A DNA stretch of 64,000 nt from JAZKFT01 sp965246935. Its GTDB lineage: Bacteria > Bacteroidota > Bacteroidia > Chitinophagales > Chitinophagaceae. The position numbers and the translations under genes were made by a program. Below the pieces are notes generated by a model, which saw only the letters and a program-made list of their open reading frames with translations, had not been told where the DNA came from and did not search any database. This document shows positions 62,797 to 64,000 of the stretch, piece by piece. Within the stretch, counting starts at the first letter, position 1. Each line of letters opens with the position of its first letter. The DNA is taken from contig CBDFGC010000019.1 in NCBI GenBank assembly GCA_965246935.1, positions 186,001-250,000 on the forward strand, given 5' to 3'.

Positions 62797-64000
62797 ATGA
62801 AAATGACAAAGTCTTTGTTATTTATACTGCTGATTGCTATACTTAGCAGTACTGCTTTTGCACAAAAAATTACGATTACCGGTAAGGTTACTGCCGGTAC
62901 GGATAGGGAGCCACTCCCCGGGGTAAGTATCTTCACTAATAAAAAAACGGCCGCAACTACAAAGCCGGATGGTACTTACACCATTAGTGTGGATGCTAAA
63001 ACAACAACACTAATTTTTTCTTATATCGGCTTCACTACCCAGTCGGTTAATGTTGCAGGTAAAACGGTGATTGATGTGACACTGCAGGCAGCGGCTGCTG
63101 CTACTACCGATGAAGTAGTGGTAATTGGGTATGGCTCTCAAAAGAAATCAAGTGTAACCGGTGCTGTTTCCAAATTCAGAAATGAAAACCTTGACCAGGC
63201 CCCGGTGCCACGCCTGGACCAGGCCCTGCAGGGAAAAATTGCCGGGGTGCAAATTCAAAATATATCTTCCGAAGCTGGTTCCGACCCCAAAATACGGGTA
63301 CGCGGTTTAAGCTCTGTAAATGCCGGCGCCAGCCCGTTGGTAGTGGTGGATGGTGTGCCCGTACAGGACGGGCTTTCTTTTGTAAACCCCGCCGATGTAG
63401 AGTCGGTTGAAGTATTGAAAGATGCAGCCAGTGCAGCCATTTACGGTTCCCGTGGCGCCAGTGGTGTTATCATTATTACTACCAAAAGCGGTAAATCGGA
63501 TCGTACACGTTATAATTTTAAAACGTCAACAGGCTTTAAGAAAGCGTACGAAACCTACCCGATGATGACCATTACCGAGTATGGTAATATGCTTTTTTAT
63601 GAGGCATCGCTACGGGCAAAAGACCCTGCCGCACCCGCTGCAACCATCAACAATGTGATGGCTGCTAATGAACGTGCTGCTTATGTATTAGAGAACACAT
63701 TAACAGGTACGACCGATTGGCAGAGCCAGGCACTACGCAATGCAGTTGTACGCAATCTGCAATTGAGTGTTTCCGGCGGCAACAGGGCGGTTAAATATTT
63801 TGTTTCCGGTGCTTACCAGAAAGACCAGGGGTTGATGTACCACAGCGAGTACGAACGTTTTAACCTTCGTACTAAAATGGATGTAGAATTAAGCAAACGG
63901 GTAAAACTTTCCTTTAATATCAATCCATCTTATATAAAAAGAGAAAGGCCTTCAACCAACTTTATTGACTTTGTACGTTTTTATTCTTTCCTGCCGGTTT
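62797..64000 (+). CDS. susC: SusC/RagA-type TonB-linked outer membrane protein, 5' part
   Basis: The first ~401 codons are visible and the frame stays open to the right edge. Signal peptide (SLLFILLIAILSSTAFAQ), carboxypeptidase-like domain (ITGKVTAGTDREPLPGVSIF, DGTYTISV), TonB box region (TTDEVVVIGYGSQKK), then the plug: LDQALQGKIAGVQI, IRVRGLSSVNAGASPLVVVD and VLKDAASAAIYGSRGASGVI. SusC forms the barrel that imports oligosaccharides captured by SusD. Placed divergently from the FadR-type regulator and beside alginate lyases, it probably imports alginate oligomers. The susD gene should lie beyond the window. Confidence 0.92.
   Translation, partial: MKMTKSLLFILLIAILSSTAFAQKITITGKVTAGTDREPLPGVSIFTNKKTAATTKPDGTYTISVDAKTTTLIFSYIGFTTQSVNVAGKTVIDVTLQAAAAATTDEVVVIGYGSQKKSSVTGAVSKFRNENLDQAPVPRLDQALQGKIAGVQIQNISSEAGSDPKIRVRGLSSVNAGASPLVVVDGVPVQDGLSFVNPADVESVEVLKDAASAAIYGSRGASGVIIITTKSGKSDRTRYNFKTSTGFKKAYETYPMMTITEYGNMLFYEASLRAKDPAAPAATINNVMAANERAAYVLENTLTGTTDWQSQALRNAVVRNLQLSVSGGNRAVKYFVSGAYQKDQGLMYHSEYERFNLRTKMDVELSKRVKLSFNINPSYIKRERPSTNFIDFVRFYSFLPV

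Overview
The window reads as chromosome of a Bacteroidota bacterium, most likely family Chitinophagaceae. The reasons are a SusC-type receptor, a TamB/TamL-like pair, promoter boxes of the TAnnTTTG type, many GHL10, DUF2071, DUF4198 and DUF305 proteins, and an alginate locus with PL6 and FadR-type genes. Species cannot be told. No rRNA, tRNA or CRISPR array was found.

Layout. 1-7.9 kb: housekeeping genes (Dph6-like C-terminus, AlkA-like glycosylase, DUF2071, a frameshifted GHL10 hydrolase, MarR regulator, a frameshifted glycosyltransferase, an inositol-monophosphatase). 8.0-9.6 kb: a small A+T-rich island with VapBC, an orphan antitoxin and a DUF6680 protein. 9.6-19.6 kb: thiL, a small membrane-anchored protein, and the large TamB-like and TamL-like envelope assembly pair, with repeat-rich spacers. 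19.7-49.2 kb: the most remarkable part (below). 49.3-50.3 kb: a DHFR-like and an SRPBCC protein. 50.5-55.9 kb: a probable metal-uptake locus (DUF305, DUF4198, broken TonB receptor, His-rich protein). 56.6-64 kb: an alginate utilisation locus (alginate lyase, SDR reductase, PL6 lyase, FadR-type regulator with two palindromic operators, SusC).

The 19.7-49.2 kb region looks like an integron-type gene cassette array of a non-canonical kind. It opens with a complete tyrosine recombinase (19744-20853). Then follow about 13 cassettes, nearly all carrying A+T-rich plus-strand genes of unknown or conflict-related type. Each ends in an imperfect palindrome of 60-200 bp running from CAAC to GTTG. The first 7-13 bases of each cassette (GTTGnnn...) are complementary to the left end of the palindrome closing the same cassette, and this complementarity changes from cassette to cassette. 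That is the signature expected if cassettes are excised and inserted as circles at G^TT, as for attC sites. The recombinase lacks the IntI-specific insertion and points in the same direction as the cassettes.

Three copies of a 2.5-kb IS91-like element (tyrosine recombinase plus HUH transposase) sit exactly at cassette boundaries. They themselves begin with GTTG and end in an attC-like fold, so they may move as cassettes. A fourth, inverted relative has an in-frame fusion of recombinase and transposase, and a group II intron interrupts the last palindrome. Cassette cargo includes a membrane-anchored protein with two PD-(D/E)XK-like nuclease domains, a J-like/vWA/coiled-coil operon, a CdiI-type immunity gene, HigBA, RDD, YcxB-like, DUF2695 (twice, in identical tandem cassettes) and DUF3500 genes.
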